Assembly: GCF_002078175.1 (NCBI RefSeq) | Contig: NZ_MWFK01000002.1 | Location: 1,426,001-1,490,000 of the forward strand | Reading direction: 5' to 3' | Length of the DNA: 64,000 nucleotides | Origin: Streptomyces sp. M41(2017) | Lineage (GTDB): Bacteria; Actinomycetota; Actinomycetes; Streptomycetales; Streptomycetaceae | Shown: positions 16,940 to 25,780 of the stretch, in pieces | How positions within the stretch are numbered: position 1 is the first letter of the stretch | Layout: every line of letters begins with the position of its first letter | Notes under the pieces: model-generated | Databases searched by the model: none | Told to the model about the DNA's origin: nothing | The model's input: only the letters and a program-made list of their open reading frames with translations | Translations under genes and position numbers: made by a program

Positions 16940-18478
16940 ATGCTGCTGAGCCGGCTCGCCCATGTGTCCCAGGAGGTCGCCGCCACCTCGGCGCGGTCCC
17001 GGAAGACCGCTCTGCTCGCGGAGCTGTTCCGGGACGCCGAGCCGGACGACGTGCCGATCGTGATCCCGTATCTGGCGGGCCGGCTGCCGCAGGGCCGGCT
17101 CGGCATCGGCTGGAAGGTGCTGAGCGACCGGGTCCCGCCGGCCGCCGAGCCCACCCTCACCGTGCGCGAGGTCGACGCCCGTCTCAGCGCTCTCGGCCAG
17201 GTGTCCGGCACCGGCTCGCAGGCCGAGCGGGCCCGACTGGTGGCAGAGTTGATGGGGGCGGCCACCGAGGAGGAGCAGCGTTTCCTGTTCGGGCTGCTCA
17301 CCGGGGAGGTGCGCCAGGGCGCCCTGGACGCCGTCGCCGTGGAGGGGCTCGCCCAGGCGACCGGCACACCCGCCGGGGACGTACGGCGCGCGGTGATGCT
17401 CGCCGGTTCGCTCCGGACGGTCGCGCGCGCCCTGCTCGCCGACGGCCCGGAGGCGTTGTCCGGGTTCCGGCTCACGGTCGGCCGGCCGGTGCTGCCGATG
17501 CTGGCGCACAGCGCCGCGTCAGTGTCCGAGGCGGTCGGCAAGCTCGGCGCCTGTGTGGTGGAGGAGAAACTCGACGGCATCCGGGTGCAGGTGCACCGCG
17601 ACGGCGAGGAGGTGCGCGTCTACACCCGGACGCTCGACGACATCACCGACCGCCTCCCTGAACTGACGTCCGCCGCACGGGAGTTGCGCGGCGAGCGGTT
17701 CATCCTGGACGGCGAGGTGATCGCGCTGGACGAGCGGGGCCGGCCGCGCTCCTTCCAGGAGACGGCCGGGCGCGTGGGGTCCCGCGTGGACGTGGCGACG
17801 GCCGCGAAGGCCGTGCCCGTCTCCCCCGTCTTCTTCGACGCCCTCTCGGTGGACGGCCGGGACCTGCTGGACCTCCCGTTCGCGGAACGGCACATGGAGC
17901 TGGCCCGTCTCGTGCCGGAACCGATGCGGGTCCGGCGGACGCCCGTGGCGGGACCGGAGGACGCCGACGACGGCGAGCGCTTCCTCGCCGACTCGCTGGC
18001 GCGCGGCCACGAGGGTGTCGTGGTGAAGGCGCTCGACGCCCCCTACAGCGCGGGCCGGCGCGGTGCGTCCTGGCTGAAGGTCAAGCCCGTGCACACCCTC
18101 GACCTGGTGGTCCTCGCGGCCGAGTGGGGGCACGGCCGGCGCACCGGCAAGCTCTCCAACCTGCACCTGGGCGCCCGCACCGGCGACGGCGCCTTCGCCA
18201 TGCTCGGCAAGACCTTCAAGGGCATGACCGACGCGATGCTCACCTGGCAGACCGAGCGGCTCCGGGAACTGGCGGTGGAGGACGACGGGCACGTGGTGAC
18301 CGTACGGCCCGAACTGGTCGTGGAGATCGCCTACGACGGTCTGCAGCGGTCCACGCGCTATCCGGCCGGCGTCACCCTGCGCTTCGCTCGGGTCGTCCGC
18401 TACCGCGAGGACAAGCGCCCGGCCGAAGCCGACACGGTCGACACCCTGCTCGCCGCCCACCCCGAGGTGACGGCGTGA
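16940..18478 (+). CDS. ATP-dependent DNA ligase (LigB type)
   Basis: 512-aa ATP ligase, secondary to the NAD-dependent LigA. The N-terminal helical DNA-binding domain is 1-180; the nucleotidyl-transferase motif is EEKLDGIR with Lys210 as the adenylated residue; then FILDGEVIA (motif III), HEGVVVKALDAPY (motif IV) and SWLKVKP (motif V), and an OB-fold domain with KTFKGMTDAML. No Shine-Dalgarno is visible before ATG 16940; TAGCAC about 10 bases upstream could be a -10 for a leaderless or nearly leaderless transcript. Coupled to the Nudix gene by GTGA. Confidence 0.95.
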   Translation: MLLSRLAHVSQEVAATSARSRKTALLAELFRDAEPDDVPIVIPYLAGRLPQGRLGIGWKVLSDRVPPAAEPTLTVREVDARLSALGQVSGTGSQAERARLVAELMGAATEEEQRFLFGLLTGEVRQGALDAVAVEGLAQATGTPAGDVRRAVMLAGSLRTVARALLADGPEALSGFRLTVGRPVLPMLAHSAASVSEAVGKLGACVVEEKLDGIRVQVHRDGEEVRVYTRTLDDITDRLPELTSAARELRGERFILDGEVIALDERGRPRSFQETAGRVGSRVDVATAAKAVPVSPVFFDALSVDGRDLLDLPFAERHMELARLVPEPMRVRRTPVAGPEDADDGERFLADSLARGHEGVVVKALDAPYSAGRRGASWLKVKPVHTLDLVVLAAEWGHGRRTGKLSNLHLGARTGDGAFAMLGKTFKGMTDAMLTWQTERLRELAVEDDGHVVTVRPELVVEIAYDGLQRSTRYPAGVTLRFARVVRYREDKRPAEADTVDTLLAAHPEVTA

Positions 18479-18948
18479 GCGGCAGGAGGGCCAGGCGGAG
18501 TGCGGGCCTGCTTCTGTTCCGGCGCACCGGGCACGGCATCGAGGTCCTCCTCGGCCACATGGGCGGCCCCTTCTTCGCACGGCGGGACGCCGGGGCCTGG
18601 ACGGTCCCCAAGGGCGAGTACGAACCCGACGAGACCGCCTGGGACGCGGCCCGCCGCGAGTTCCGCGAGGAGCTGGGGCTGCCGCCGCCCGACGGCGAGG
18701 CCGTCACGCTCGGTGAGGTCACCCAGACGAACGGCAAGGTCGTCACGGCCTGGGCGATCGAGGCGGATCTGGATCCGGCGGCCGTGGTGCCCGGCACCTT
18801 CACGATGGAATGGCCGCCGAAATCGGGCCGCCACCAGGAGTTTCCCGAACTGGACCGGGTGGAGTGGATGACCCCGGACCGGGCCCGGACCCTCATCGTG
18901 TCCGCCCAGGCGACGTTTCTCGACCGGCTGGTGGAGCACTCGGCCTGA
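18475..18948 (+). CDS. Nudix hydrolase
   Basis: 157-aa pyrophosphohydrolase. The Nudix box is complete: G-x5-E-x7-REFREELG, from GEYEPDE to REFREELG (about residues 46-68). GTG overlaps the ligase stop, so ligase and Nudix are co-translated; removal of damaged nucleotides or adenylylated intermediates alongside ligation is a plausible inference. It resembles the short Nudix proteins that often neighbour ATP-dependent ligases in actinobacteria. Confidence 0.9.
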   Translation: MSGRRARRSAGLLLFRRTGHGIEVLLGHMGGPFFARRDAGAWTVPKGEYEPDETAWDAARREFREELGLPPPDGEAVTLGEVTQTNGKVVTAWAIEADLDPAAVVPGTFTMEWPPKSGRHQEFPELDRVEWMTPDRARTLIVSAQATFLDRLVEHSA

Positions 18949-19057
18949 GAGTCGGCGTTCGGCCACGTGCGCCGGCTCGCCCACCAGCCCTCCGCGTTGC
19001 GCCGGACCCCGCGGCGCGGGAGGGTCGGACAACAGCCCGCTCTCAGGAGGTCGGCCC

Positions 19058-20449
19058 ATGGCCATCGCGACGGTGAACCCGGCGAACGGCGAGACGCTCA
19101 AGACGTACGACGCGCTCGGCGCCGAGGAGATCGAGCGCAGGCTCGCCGCCGCCGAGGCCACGTTCCGTTCGTATCGCACGACCTCGTTCGCCGAGCGGGC
19201 GCGGCTGATGCACCGGGCCGCCGAACTTCTGGAGCAGGACCAGGACGAGATCGGCCGGGTGATGACGGTCGAGATGGGCAAGCCCGTCAAGCAGGCGCGC
19301 GCGGAGGCGGCCAAGTGCGCCAAGGCGATGCACTGGTACGCCGACCGCGCCGAGGGACTGCTCGCCGACGAACACCCGGACGCGGCGGACGCGAAGGACT
19401 CCGGCGCGTCCCGCGTCCTCGTGCGCTACCGGCCGCTCGGCCCGGTGCTCGCCGTGATGCCGTGGAACTTCCCGCTCTGGCAGGTGGTCCGGTTCGCGGC
19501 GCCCGCTCTGATGGCGGGCAACGTGGGCCTGCTCAAGCACGCGTCGAACGTGCCGCAGACCGCGCTCTACCTGGAGGACCTGTTCCGCAGGGCGGGCTTC
19601 CCCGAGGGCTGCTTCCAGACCCTGCTGATCGGCTCGGGAGCCGTCGAGGACATCCTGCGCGACCCGCGCGTCAAGGCGGCCACGCTGACCGGCAGCGAAC
19701 CGGCGGGCCGGGCGGTCGCCTCGGTGGCCGGCGACGAGGTGAAGAAGACGGTGCTGGAACTGGGCGGCAGCGACCCGTACGTCGTGATGCCGTCCGCCGA
19801 CGTCGAGCGGGCCGCGCGAACCGCCGTGACCGCCCGGGTGCAGAACAACGGACAGTCCTGCATCGCCGCCAAGCGGTTCATCGTGCACACCGACGTGTTC
19901 GACACCTTCGCGGAGCACTTCGCCGAAGGGATGCGGGCCCTCAAGGTCGGCGATCCGCTCGAGGAGGACACCGAGGTGGGACCGCTCTCGACCGAGCAGG
20001 GCCGCACCGACCTGGAGGAGCTCGTCGACGACGCGGTGGAGAACGGCGCGACCGTACTGTGCGGCGGCGAACGCCCCGACGGGTTCCCGGACGGGTGGTA
20101 CTACGCGCCGACCGTGCTGACCGACATCACCCCCGAGATGCGCATCCACCAGGAGGAGACGTTCGGCCCGGTCGCCACGCTCTACCGGGCGGCCGACCTG
20201 GACGAGGCGGTCGCCATCGCCAACGACACCCCGTTCGGGCTGAGCTCGAACGTGTGGACGCGTGACGAGGCCGAGGTGGAGCGGTTCGTGCGGGACATCG
20301 AGGCCGGCGGCGTCTTCTTCAACGGGATGACGGCCTCGCACCCGGCGTTCCCCTTCGGCGGGGAGAAGCGGTCCGGCTACGGACGTGAGCTGTCGGAGCA
20401 CGGAATCCGCGAGTTCTGCAACATCACCACCGTATGGCACGGAGCGTGA
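19058..20449 (+). CDS. gabD: NADP-dependent succinate-semialdehyde dehydrogenase
   Basis: 463-aa aldehyde dehydrogenase. Catalytic Cys268 lies in NNGQSC, general base Glu234 in LELGGSDP; the Rossmann part has VMPWNFPLWQ (Asn137 oxyanion residue) and TGSEPAGRAVAS, and FGPVATLYRA and FPFGGEKRSGYGREL are family segments. The sequence looks most like the GabD/succinate-semialdehyde group, which oxidises succinate semialdehyde to succinate; other short-chain aldehydes are possible. AGGAGG lies 8 bases before the ATG. No GABA aminotransferase is nearby. Confidence 0.85.
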   Translation: MAIATVNPANGETLKTYDALGAEEIERRLAAAEATFRSYRTTSFAERARLMHRAAELLEQDQDEIGRVMTVEMGKPVKQARAEAAKCAKAMHWYADRAEGLLADEHPDAADAKDSGASRVLVRYRPLGPVLAVMPWNFPLWQVVRFAAPALMAGNVGLLKHASNVPQTALYLEDLFRRAGFPEGCFQTLLIGSGAVEDILRDPRVKAATLTGSEPAGRAVASVAGDEVKKTVLELGGSDPYVVMPSADVERAARTAVTARVQNNGQSCIAAKRFIVHTDVFDTFAEHFAEGMRALKVGDPLEEDTEVGPLSTEQGRTDLEELVDDAVENGATVLCGGERPDGFPDGWYYAPTVLTDITPEMRIHQEETFGPVATLYRAADLDEAVAIANDTPFGLSSNVWTRDEAEVERFVRDIEAGGVFFNGMTASHPAFPFGGEKRSGYGRELSEHGIREFCNITTVWHGA

Positions 20450-20461
20450 GCGTTCCGCAGC

Positions 20462-20467
20462 TACGAT
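20462..20467 (+). promoter_or_regulatory. -10 element of a probable leaderless promoter
   Basis: TACGAT ends 7 bases before the GTG at 20475, so transcription would start at or next to the start codon. There is no Shine-Dalgarno sequence. A -35 box is not obvious. Confidence 0.5.
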
Positions 20468-20474
20468 CCCCCCT

Positions 20475-20714
20475 GTGAACCGCGAAGTGACCCTCCCCCT
20501 GATCGTCGACGACCGCGGCACGTTGCAGGTGGCGGCCGCCGACGTCAGCAAGCTGCTGCGCACGGTGGGCGGCCGGTGGCTGCACCTGGTGGAGGCCGGC
20601 CAGGACGGGCTCGACGAGGACACGGTCGCCGCGCTCACCATCGAGCTGGCCAAGCTGGCCGACCGGATCGACGTCGCTTGCATCGCGCACAGCAGCGGTC
20701 CGACCGGCGACTGA
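20475..20714 (+). CDS. Small conserved protein (DUF6213-like)
   Basis: 79-aa protein starting MNREVTLPLIVDDRGTLQVAAADVSKLL. It has an N-terminal beta hairpin and a helical second half with alternating charges; no membrane segment or signal. I recall it as a conserved Streptomyces family (DUF6213) of unknown function. GTG 20475 seems leaderless, with a -10 box at 20462-20467. It converges on the acyl-CoA dehydrogenase gene, with a hairpin between. Confidence 0.7.
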   Translation: MNREVTLPLIVDDRGTLQVAAADVSKLLRTVGGRWLHLVEAGQDGLDEDTVAALTIELAKLADRIDVACIAHSSGPTGD

Positions 20715-20751
20715 CCGCCCGCCCGGACGCGGGCACCGCGGCCGGACCGTC

Positions 20752-20781
20752 GCCGGGCGGGCCGTTCCTCGGCCGCCCGGC
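20752..20781. terminator. Bidirectional hairpin between convergent genes
   Basis: GCCGGGCGGGCCG pairs with CGGCCGCCCGGC (one bulged G), loop TTCCT, between stops at 20714 and 20796. Confidence 0.6.
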
Positions 20782-20795
20782 CCCTTCGCCCCCGC

Positions 20796-22022
20796 CTAGC
20801 GGATCGGCATGCCCGAGAGCGTCCGGGCGATCACCAGACGCTGGATCTCGCTGGTGCCCTCGAAGATCGTGTAGATCGCGGCGTCGCGGTGCATGCGCTC
20901 CACCGGGTACTCCCGGGTGTAGCCGTTGCCCCCGAGGATCTGGATCGCCTGACCGGTGACCTTCTTCGCCGTCTCGCTCGCGAACAGCTTCGACATCGAG
21001 CCCTCGGCGGCGGTGAACCGCTTGCCGTTGATCGCCATCCACGACGCCCGCCACACCAGCAGTCGCGCGGCGTCGATCGACGTGCGCATGTCGGCGAGCT
21101 GGAAGGCGACGCCCTGGTTGTCGATGATCGGGCGGCCGAACTGCTCGCGTGTCCTGGCGTAGTCGAGGGCGACCTCGTACGCGGCCCGGGCGGTGCCGAC
21201 GGCCATCGCGCCGACGGCGGGACGGCTGGCCTCGAAGGTGGCCATCGCCGCGTTCTTCACCCGCTCGCCGCCCGTCCTGGCCCGCTCACGCGCCCGGGCG
21301 AGACGCTCGTCGAGCTTGTCCTTGCCGCCGAGCAGACAGGAGCCGGGGATCCGCACGTTCTCCAGGACGACCTCGGCGGTGTGCGAGGCGCGAATGCCGT
21401 GCTTCTTGAACTTCTGGCCCTGGGAGAGACCGGGGGTGCCGGGCGGCACGATGAAGGAGGCGTGGCCCTTGGAGCCGAGCTCGGCGTCGACCGCCGCCAC
21501 GACGACGTGGACGTTGGCGATACCGCCGTTGGTCGCCCAGGTCTTCGTGCCGTTCAGGATCCACTCGTCCTTGGCCTCGTCGTAGACGGCGCGCGTACGC
21601 AGCGAGGCGACGTCGGAGCCCGCGTCGGGCTCGGAGGAGCAGAAGGCCGCGACCTTGACGTCGTTGGCGTCGCCGTACATCTGGGGTATCCAGGTGCCGA
21701 TCTGTTCCTCGGTGCCGTTGGCGAGGACGCCCACGGCGGCGAGGCCGGTGCCGACGATGGACAGGGCGATGCCGGCGTCGCCCCAGAACAGCTCCTCCAT
21801 CGCCATGGGGATGCCGAGACCGGTGGGGTCGAAGTACTGCTGGGCGTAGAAGTCCAGGGAGTAGATGCCGACCTTCGCGGCCTCCTGGATGACCGGCCAG
21901 GGAGTCTCTTCGCGCTCGTCCCATTCGGCGGCCGCGGGGCGGATGACATCGGCGGCGAAGCCGTGCAGCCAGTCCCGGACCTCCTTCTGTTCGTCGTTGA
22001 GCTCCATGGTGAACTCGGCCAT
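20796..22022 (-). CDS. Acyl-CoA dehydrogenase
   Basis: 408-aa FAD-dependent dehydrogenase with complete motifs: VAAFCSSEPDAGSDVASLRTRA (FAD), WILNGTKTWATNGGIA, YARTREQFGRPIIDNQGVAFQLADM, QAIQILGGNGYTREYPVERMHRDA, and catalytic Glu in AIYTIFEGTSEIQRLVIAR. It is a likely beta-oxidation enzyme. An unusual Lys/Arg-rich insert (GGKDKLDERLARARERARTGGERVKNA) lies near residue 240. It is transcribed away from a TetR gene across an operator-rich 169-bp gap, so repression by that TetR is likely. Confidence 0.92.
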   Translation of the reverse strand: MAEFTMELNDEQKEVRDWLHGFAADVIRPAAAEWDEREETPWPVIQEAAKVGIYSLDFYAQQYFDPTGLGIPMAMEELFWGDAGIALSIVGTGLAAVGVLANGTEEQIGTWIPQMYGDANDVKVAAFCSSEPDAGSDVASLRTRAVYDEAKDEWILNGTKTWATNGGIANVHVVVAAVDAELGSKGHASFIVPPGTPGLSQGQKFKKHGIRASHTAEVVLENVRIPGSCLLGGKDKLDERLARARERARTGGERVKNAAMATFEASRPAVGAMAVGTARAAYEVALDYARTREQFGRPIIDNQGVAFQLADMRTSIDAARLLVWRASWMAINGKRFTAAEGSMSKLFASETAKKVTGQAIQILGGNGYTREYPVERMHRDAAIYTIFEGTSEIQRLVIARTLSGMPIR

Positions 22023-22047
22023 GTCCCCTCCAGCGCTGCACTGATAT

Positions 22048-22077
22048 GTTACTTGCGGTAACCCGAGTCTGTTACCG
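22048..22077. promoter_or_regulatory. Cluster of GTTAC/GTAAC half-sites, TetR operator candidate
   Basis: Three half-sites: GTTAC (22048-22052), GTAAC (22058-22062) and GTTAC (22071-22075). CGGTAAC and GTTACCG form a 7-bp inverted repeat with an 8-base spacer. The cluster starts 26 bases before the acyl-CoA dehydrogenase start and lies between it and the TetR gene. Confidence 0.6.
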
Positions 22078-22191
22078 CCCAGTAGGAAAAGTCAACTCCC
22101 GGGCCCGGCTCGGCAGCCCGTTCGATCCCCGTGCGCCGAACAGTGTTAGTTTGCGCAGGCGTCACCGAATCACCACGGGTGGGGAGAGCAC

Positions 22192-22836
22192 ATGGACACC
22201 ACACAGCGGACCGACCAGCAGAGGTCCGCGGACCGCCGCCGGCGCGAGCTGCTGGAGGCCGCGGACAGAGTGGTGCTCCGCGACGGCCCAGGGGCCTCCA
22301 TGAACGCCATCGCCGCCGAGGCCGGCATCACCAAGCCCATCCTGTACCGCCACTTCGGCGACAAGGGCGGCCTGTACGCCGCGCTCGCCAAGCGGCACAC
22401 GGACGCGCTCCTCGGAGCACTGCGGGCGGCTCTGGACGCGCCGGCCGGCCGGCGCGAGCGCGTCGAGGCGACGCTCGACACCTATCTGGCGGCCATCGAG
22501 GCCCGCCCCCAGGTGTACCGCTTCCTCATGCATCCGTCGGAGGGCGGTCAGCCGGGCGACCCGGGGTTCGACGTCGGCAAGTACTCCGCCCCGGTCCTGC
22601 GCCGCATGGGCGAGGAACTGGCCGAGGTCATCGAGGAGCGGGTCGACCTCGGTCCCGGCAGCCAGCAGCTCGCGCGGGTCTGGGGCCACGGGATCGTCGG
22701 CATGATGCACGCGGCCGGCGACTGGTGGCTCGGCGAACGGCCCTGCACGCGCGCCGAGTTGGTGCGCAGCCTGGCCGACCTGCTGTGGGGCCGGCTCGCC
22801 GCCGCGGGCGACCGCGTGGGCGGCCCCGGCTTCTGA
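22192..22836 (+). CDS. TetR-family regulator
   Basis: 214-aa repressor. The N-terminal helix-turn-helix (about 15-65) has RRRELLEAADRVVLRDG and AIAAEAGITKPILYRHFGDKGGLYAALA; the C-terminal ligand domain is helical and includes WGHGIVGMMHAAGDWWLGE. The protein is divergent from an acyl-CoA dehydrogenase, and a cluster of GTTAC half-sites lies between them. A fatty-acyl-CoA ligand is a reasonable guess, not shown. GGGGAGAG precedes the ATG. Confidence 0.9.
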   Translation: MDTTQRTDQQRSADRRRRELLEAADRVVLRDGPGASMNAIAAEAGITKPILYRHFGDKGGLYAALAKRHTDALLGALRAALDAPAGRRERVEATLDTYLAAIEARPQVYRFLMHPSEGGQPGDPGFDVGKYSAPVLRRMGEELAEVIEERVDLGPGSQQLARVWGHGIVGMMHAAGDWWLGERPCTRAELVRSLADLLWGRLAAAGDRVGGPGF

Positions 22837-22843
22837 CTCCCCC

Positions 22844-23383
22844 TCACCCGCTCCAGGACGCCCGGCCCACCTGACGCAGGATCCGCTTCCTGCGCCATCC
22901 GGTGAGCCGGTCGGCGTACACCAGGCCGTCGAGGTGGTCGCACTCGTGCTGGAGGCAGCGGGCGAACCAGCCGGTGCCCTCGACGGTCACGGGCTCGCCG
23001 GTGACCGTGAGTCCCTCGACGACGGCACGGTCGAAGCGCTCGGTGCCGGCCTCCAGGCCCGGCAGCGAGAGACAGCCCTCGGGTCCGCGCAGGACCTCGC
23101 CGTCCGCGGCGACGAGCCGTGGATTCACCACATGACCGACATGGCGGACATCGTCGTCGTCGGGACAGTCGTATACGAAGACGCGGAGCCCCCGGCCGAT
23201 CTGGTTCGCGGCGAGACCGACGCCCTCGGCCGCGTACATCGTGGCGAACATGTCCTCGACGAGGGACGCGAGTTGGGGACCGAAGTCGGTGACCTCCGCG
23301 CAGGCCGTGCGCAGCACGGGGTCGCCGAGCAGAGTGAGGGGCCGGACGCGCCCGTGGGTGCCCGGGATGGAGCTCTGTCGCAT
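22844..23383 (-). CDS. def: Peptide deformylase
   Basis: Removes the formyl group from nascent proteins. The 179-aa protein has all three metal-site motifs: GVGLAANQIG (54-63), EGCLSLP (102-108, Cys ligand) and HECDH (146-150). ATG 23383 has no Shine-Dalgarno; TACCCT ends 7 bases upstream on the reverse strand, so the transcript may be leaderless. Streptomyces have several deformylase genes; this is one of the divergent paralogues. It is divergent from murT. Confidence 0.93.
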   Translation of the reverse strand: MRQSSIPGTHGRVRPLTLLGDPVLRTACAEVTDFGPQLASLVEDMFATMYAAEGVGLAANQIGRGLRVFVYDCPDDDDVRHVGHVVNPRLVAADGEVLRGPEGCLSLPGLEAGTERFDRAVVEGLTVTGEPVTVEGTGWFARCLQHECDHLDGLVYADRLTGWRRKRILRQVGRASWSG

Positions 23384-23537
23384 GGCGGCAAGGGTACGGT
23401 CCTGGGAGGCGCGCGCATGTCGCGCGGGCACCCAGGTGGTGCCGCGATTCGGGCACGTGAGTGGATCTCGATAGGCTGAGGCCCACACGGTGCCGGGGGC
23501 AGGGGCGCGGCGCGTACGCAAGGAGGATCGAGAAACG

Positions 23538-24776
23538 ATGTCAGGCAACTCGGACCCGCTGACGCCGCGGGCCAAGCTGGCCGTGACGGCGGGCAAGGCG
23601 GCGGCGGCCGTCTCGCGAGCCGCCGGACGCGGCAGCGGATCGGTGATCGGCGGCCGGGTGGCTCTCAAGCTCGACCCCGACCTGCTGGCGAGGCTGGCCA
23701 CACACCTGGACGTGATCCTGGTGTCGGCGACCAACGGCAAGACCACCACGACCCGGCTGATCGCGGAGGCACTGGGCGCCGCGGGCCCGGTCGTGTCCAA
23801 CGCGCTCGGCGCCAACATGCCCGCGGGCATCACCTCGGCGCTCGCCGGTGGTTCGGACGCCAAGTTCGCGGTCATCGAGGTCGACGAGAAGTACCTCTCG
23901 GGCGTGGCCCGGGACACGGACCCGAAGTGCATCGCGCTGCTGAACCTCTCGCGCGACCAGCTCGACCGGGCCGCCGAGACCCGGATGATGGCCGAGCACT
24001 GGCGCGAGGGGCTCGCTGGTTCGAAGGCCGTCGTGGTAGCCAACGCGGACGACCCGCTGGTCGTCTGGGCCGCCTCCTCCTCGCCGAACGTCATGTGGGT
24101 GGCGGCCGGTCAGATGTGGAAGGACGACGCCTGGTCCTGCCCGTCCTGCGGCGGTGTGATGCAGCGCCCCGGCGACGACTGGTTCTGCGGGGACTGCGGT
24201 TTCCGCCGACCGACGCCGACCTGGGCCCTGTCCGGGGACCACGTGCTCGACCCGCATGGCTCCGCGTGGCCGATCCACCTCCAGCTGCCGGGCCGCGCCA
24301 ACAAGGCGAACGCCGCCTCGTCGGCCGCCGTCGCCGCCGTCTTCGGGGTGCCCCCGCAGGTGGCCCTGGAGCGCATGTACCAGGTGCAGGCCGTCGCCGG
24401 ACGCTACGACGTGGTGCAGTTCATGCAGCGCGACCTGCGTCTGCTGCTCGCCAAGAACCCGGCGGGCTGGCTGGAGACGTTCTCGCTGATCGACCCGCCG
24501 CCGACCCCGGTCATCCTGTCGGTGAACGCGCGCGGCGCCGACGGCACGGACACGTCCTGGCTGTGGGACGTCGACTACACCCGCCTGACCGGGCACCCGA
24601 TCTTCGTCCTCGGCGACCGCAAGCTGGACCTCGCCGTACGCCTCGAAGTCGCCAACCAGCAGTTCCAGGTATGCGAGAACCTCGACCAGGCCGTGCAGAT
24701 GGCTCCGCCCGGACGCATCGAGGTCATCGCCAACTACACCGCTTTCCAGGACTTGAGGCGTCGTGTCGGCAACTGA
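23538..24776 (+). CDS. murT: Lipid II isoglutaminyl synthase subunit MurT
   Basis: Mur-ligase-like ATPase that, with GatD, amidates the D-Glu of lipid II. The 412-aa protein has the P-loop ATNGKTTTTR (64-73), the four-cysteine zinc ribbon typical of MurT (C201xxC204, C217xxC220), and the C-terminal DUF1727 domain from about 320. AAGGAGG lies about 13 bases before ATG 23538. The next gene, gatD, is 19 bases downstream, as expected for the complex. Confidence 0.95.
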   Translation: MSGNSDPLTPRAKLAVTAGKAAAAVSRAAGRGSGSVIGGRVALKLDPDLLARLATHLDVILVSATNGKTTTTRLIAEALGAAGPVVSNALGANMPAGITSALAGGSDAKFAVIEVDEKYLSGVARDTDPKCIALLNLSRDQLDRAAETRMMAEHWREGLAGSKAVVVANADDPLVVWAASSSPNVMWVAAGQMWKDDAWSCPSCGGVMQRPGDDWFCGDCGFRRPTPTWALSGDHVLDPHGSAWPIHLQLPGRANKANAASSAAVAAVFGVPPQVALERMYQVQAVAGRYDVVQFMQRDLRLLLAKNPAGWLETFSLIDPPPTPVILSVNARGADGTDTSWLWDVDYTRLTGHPIFVLGDRKLDLAVRLEVANQQFQVCENLDQAVQMAPPGRIEVIANYTAFQDLRRRVGN

Positions 24777-24795
24777 GCCACGGAGGACGAAGAGA

Positions 24796-25524
24796 ATGAG
24801 TGACAACAGCCTGCGTCTGGTGTGGATCTATCCGGACCTGCTGAGCACCTACGGCGACCAGGGCAACGCCCTCGTCGTGGAGCGCAGGGCCCGCCAGCGC
24901 GGCCTCGACGTGGCCCGTCTCGACGTGCGCAGCGACCAGCCGATCCCCACCTCCGGCGACATCTACCTCATCGGCGGCGGCGAGGACCGGCCTCAGCGGC
25001 TCGCGGCGGAGCGGCTGCGCCGCGACGGCGGTCTGCACCGCGCGGTGGGCAACGGCGCGATCGTCTTCTCGGTGTGCGCCGGCTACCAGATCCTCGGGCA
25101 CGAGTTCATCAACGACCTCGGCCAGCGCGAGCCGGGCCTCGGCCTGCTCGACGTGGTCTCCACCCGGGGCGAGGGCGAGCGGTGCGTCGGCGACGTGCTC
25201 GCGGACATCGACCCGCGGCTCGGCCTGCCCCAGCTGACCGGCTTCGAGAACCACCAGGGCGTCACCCACCTCGGCCCCACGGCCCGCCCGTTCGCGAACG
25301 TGCGGCTCGGCAAGGGCAACGGCACGGGGGACGGCACGGAGGGCGCGTACAACGACACCGTGTTCGGTACGTACATGCACGGCCCCGTCCTCGCGCGCAA
25401 TCCGCTGATCGCCGACCTGCTGCTGAAGCTGGCGCTCGACGTGAACGCGCTGCCGCCGATCGACGACCGCTGGTACGAGGCGCTGCGCTCCGAGCGCATC
25501 GCGGCGGCCACCCAGCCCGCCTAG
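24796..25524 (+). CDS. gatD: Lipid II isoglutaminyl synthase glutaminase subunit GatD
   Basis: CobB/CobQ-type glutamine amidotransferase that feeds ammonia to MurT. The 242-aa protein has catalytic Cys94 in VFSVCAGYQILGHEF and His195 in GTYMHGPVLARNP; YGDQGN near residue 19 is also conserved. Length and neighbourhood match GatD. It is followed by a strong terminator at 25553. Confidence 0.95.
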   Translation: MSDNSLRLVWIYPDLLSTYGDQGNALVVERRARQRGLDVARLDVRSDQPIPTSGDIYLIGGGEDRPQRLAAERLRRDGGLHRAVGNGAIVFSVCAGYQILGHEFINDLGQREPGLGLLDVVSTRGEGERCVGDVLADIDPRLGLPQLTGFENHQGVTHLGPTARPFANVRLGKGNGTGDGTEGAYNDTVFGTYMHGPVLARNPLIADLLLKLALDVNALPPIDDRWYEALRSERIAAATQPA

Positions 25525-25552
25525 GCGCACCGGCCCGCCGGGCGGCGGGCCG

Positions 25553-25593
25553 GCCGAGAGGAACCGTTCCAGGGAGGAACGGTTCCTCTCGGC
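25553..25593 (+). terminator. Strong terminator after murT-gatD
   Basis: Perfect 18-bp stem GCCGAGAGGAACCGTTCC / GGAACGGTTCCTCTCGGC, loop AGGGA, followed by GTTTCC. Confidence 0.9.
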
Positions 25594-25734
25594 GTTTCCG
25601 GGGGTGTCGGGCGGGCGCCGCCCCGGGGCCCGTCTGACACGGCTCCCGCACAGGTGAGCGGGCACGTCCAGCTGGCGGACGCACGGTGCGGTTCCGCCCC
25701 CTCCCGCCGGTAGGGTGGCGGGAATCCTGCCGGA

Positions 25735-25763
25735 CAACGTGGTCCGGTCCCCGGACCACGTTG
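25735..25763 (+). promoter_or_regulatory. Perfect inverted repeat in the pfkA leader
   Basis: CAACGTGGTCCGG (25735-25747), 3-base loop TCC, CCGGACCACGTTG (25751-25763): 13 bp without mismatch. It ends 17 bases before the pfkA start, partly covering the GAGAAGG ribosome site. A -10-like TAGGGT lies at 25711-25716. It could be an RNA hairpin controlling translation or a DNA operator. Confidence 0.6.
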
Positions 25764-25780
25764 AGAAGGTATTTCGGGCT

